The translations under genes were made by a program, and so were the position numbers. This document shows positions 14,151 to 14,151 of a stretch of 14,151 bases of DNA, one piece after another; positions within the stretch are counted from its first letter, which is position 1, and each line of letters opens with the position of its first letter. The notes below the pieces were generated by a model. It saw only the letters and a list, made by a program, of their open reading frames with translations, did not search any database and was not told the DNA's origin. The DNA is from an uncultured Lachnospiraceae bacterium (GTDB lineage Bacteria > Bacillota > Clostridia > Lachnospirales > Lachnospiraceae): positions 1 to 14,151 of the forward strand of contig CAMWWJ010000050.1 in NCBI GenBank assembly GCA_947177925.1. The letters run 5' to 3'.

Positions 14151-14151
14151 T

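Overview
The window looks like chromosomal DNA of a low-GC Firmicute, most likely a gut Clostridia/Lachnospiraceae species. Reasons: AT-rich intergenic DNA, near-consensus AGGAGG ribosome sites, sigma-A promoters with 17-bp spacers, Gram-positive-type lipoproteins, and protein families common in that group (RNHCP, CD3324-like HTH, AAA-DUF234 ATPase, Schlafen/AlbA_2 ATP-binding protein). The assignment is by inference only. No rRNA, tRNA or CRISPR array is seen.

Left part (1-4240). The window opens inside the C-terminal part of a class D beta-lactamase/BlaR1-sensor domain (+ strand) that carries an in-frame stop, and ends at a hairpin shared with a convergent two-gene lipoprotein operon (- strand). 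The operon encodes a 786-aa lipoprotein holding two copies of an unrecognised domain and a 393-aa lipoprotein holding one copy. Its promoter overlaps one of two BlaI/MecI-type operators spaced 48 bp apart. This links the lipoproteins to beta-lactam-type (BlaI/BlaR1) signalling and is the least expected logic in the window.

Middle part (4260-7350). A YaiI/YqxD (UPF0178) gene follows, then a CPA-type cation:proton antiporter. The antiporter leader contains a convincing fluoride riboswitch aptamer and an overlapping intrinsic terminator. Next come a two-helix membrane protein of unknown function, overlapped by a possible 37-codon ORF, and a non-coding, GC-richer stretch (about 7010-7291) that may be the remnant of a mobile-element end.

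Right part (7350-14151). A small operon encodes a CD3324-like HTH protein and an RNHCP zinc protein; it has a promoter, a tiny leader ORF and a terminator. Then come a monocistronic AAA/DUF234 ATPase with its own promoter, and a flavodoxin - cupin - carboxymuconolactone decarboxylase-like operon transcribed divergently from a LysR regulator, a typical redox or aromatic-stress cassette layout. A Schlafen/AlbA_2-HATPase-winged helix protein follows; its linker is encoded by a palindromic DNA repeat read alternately in two frames. The window closes with the C-terminal 67 codons of an unidentified gene.
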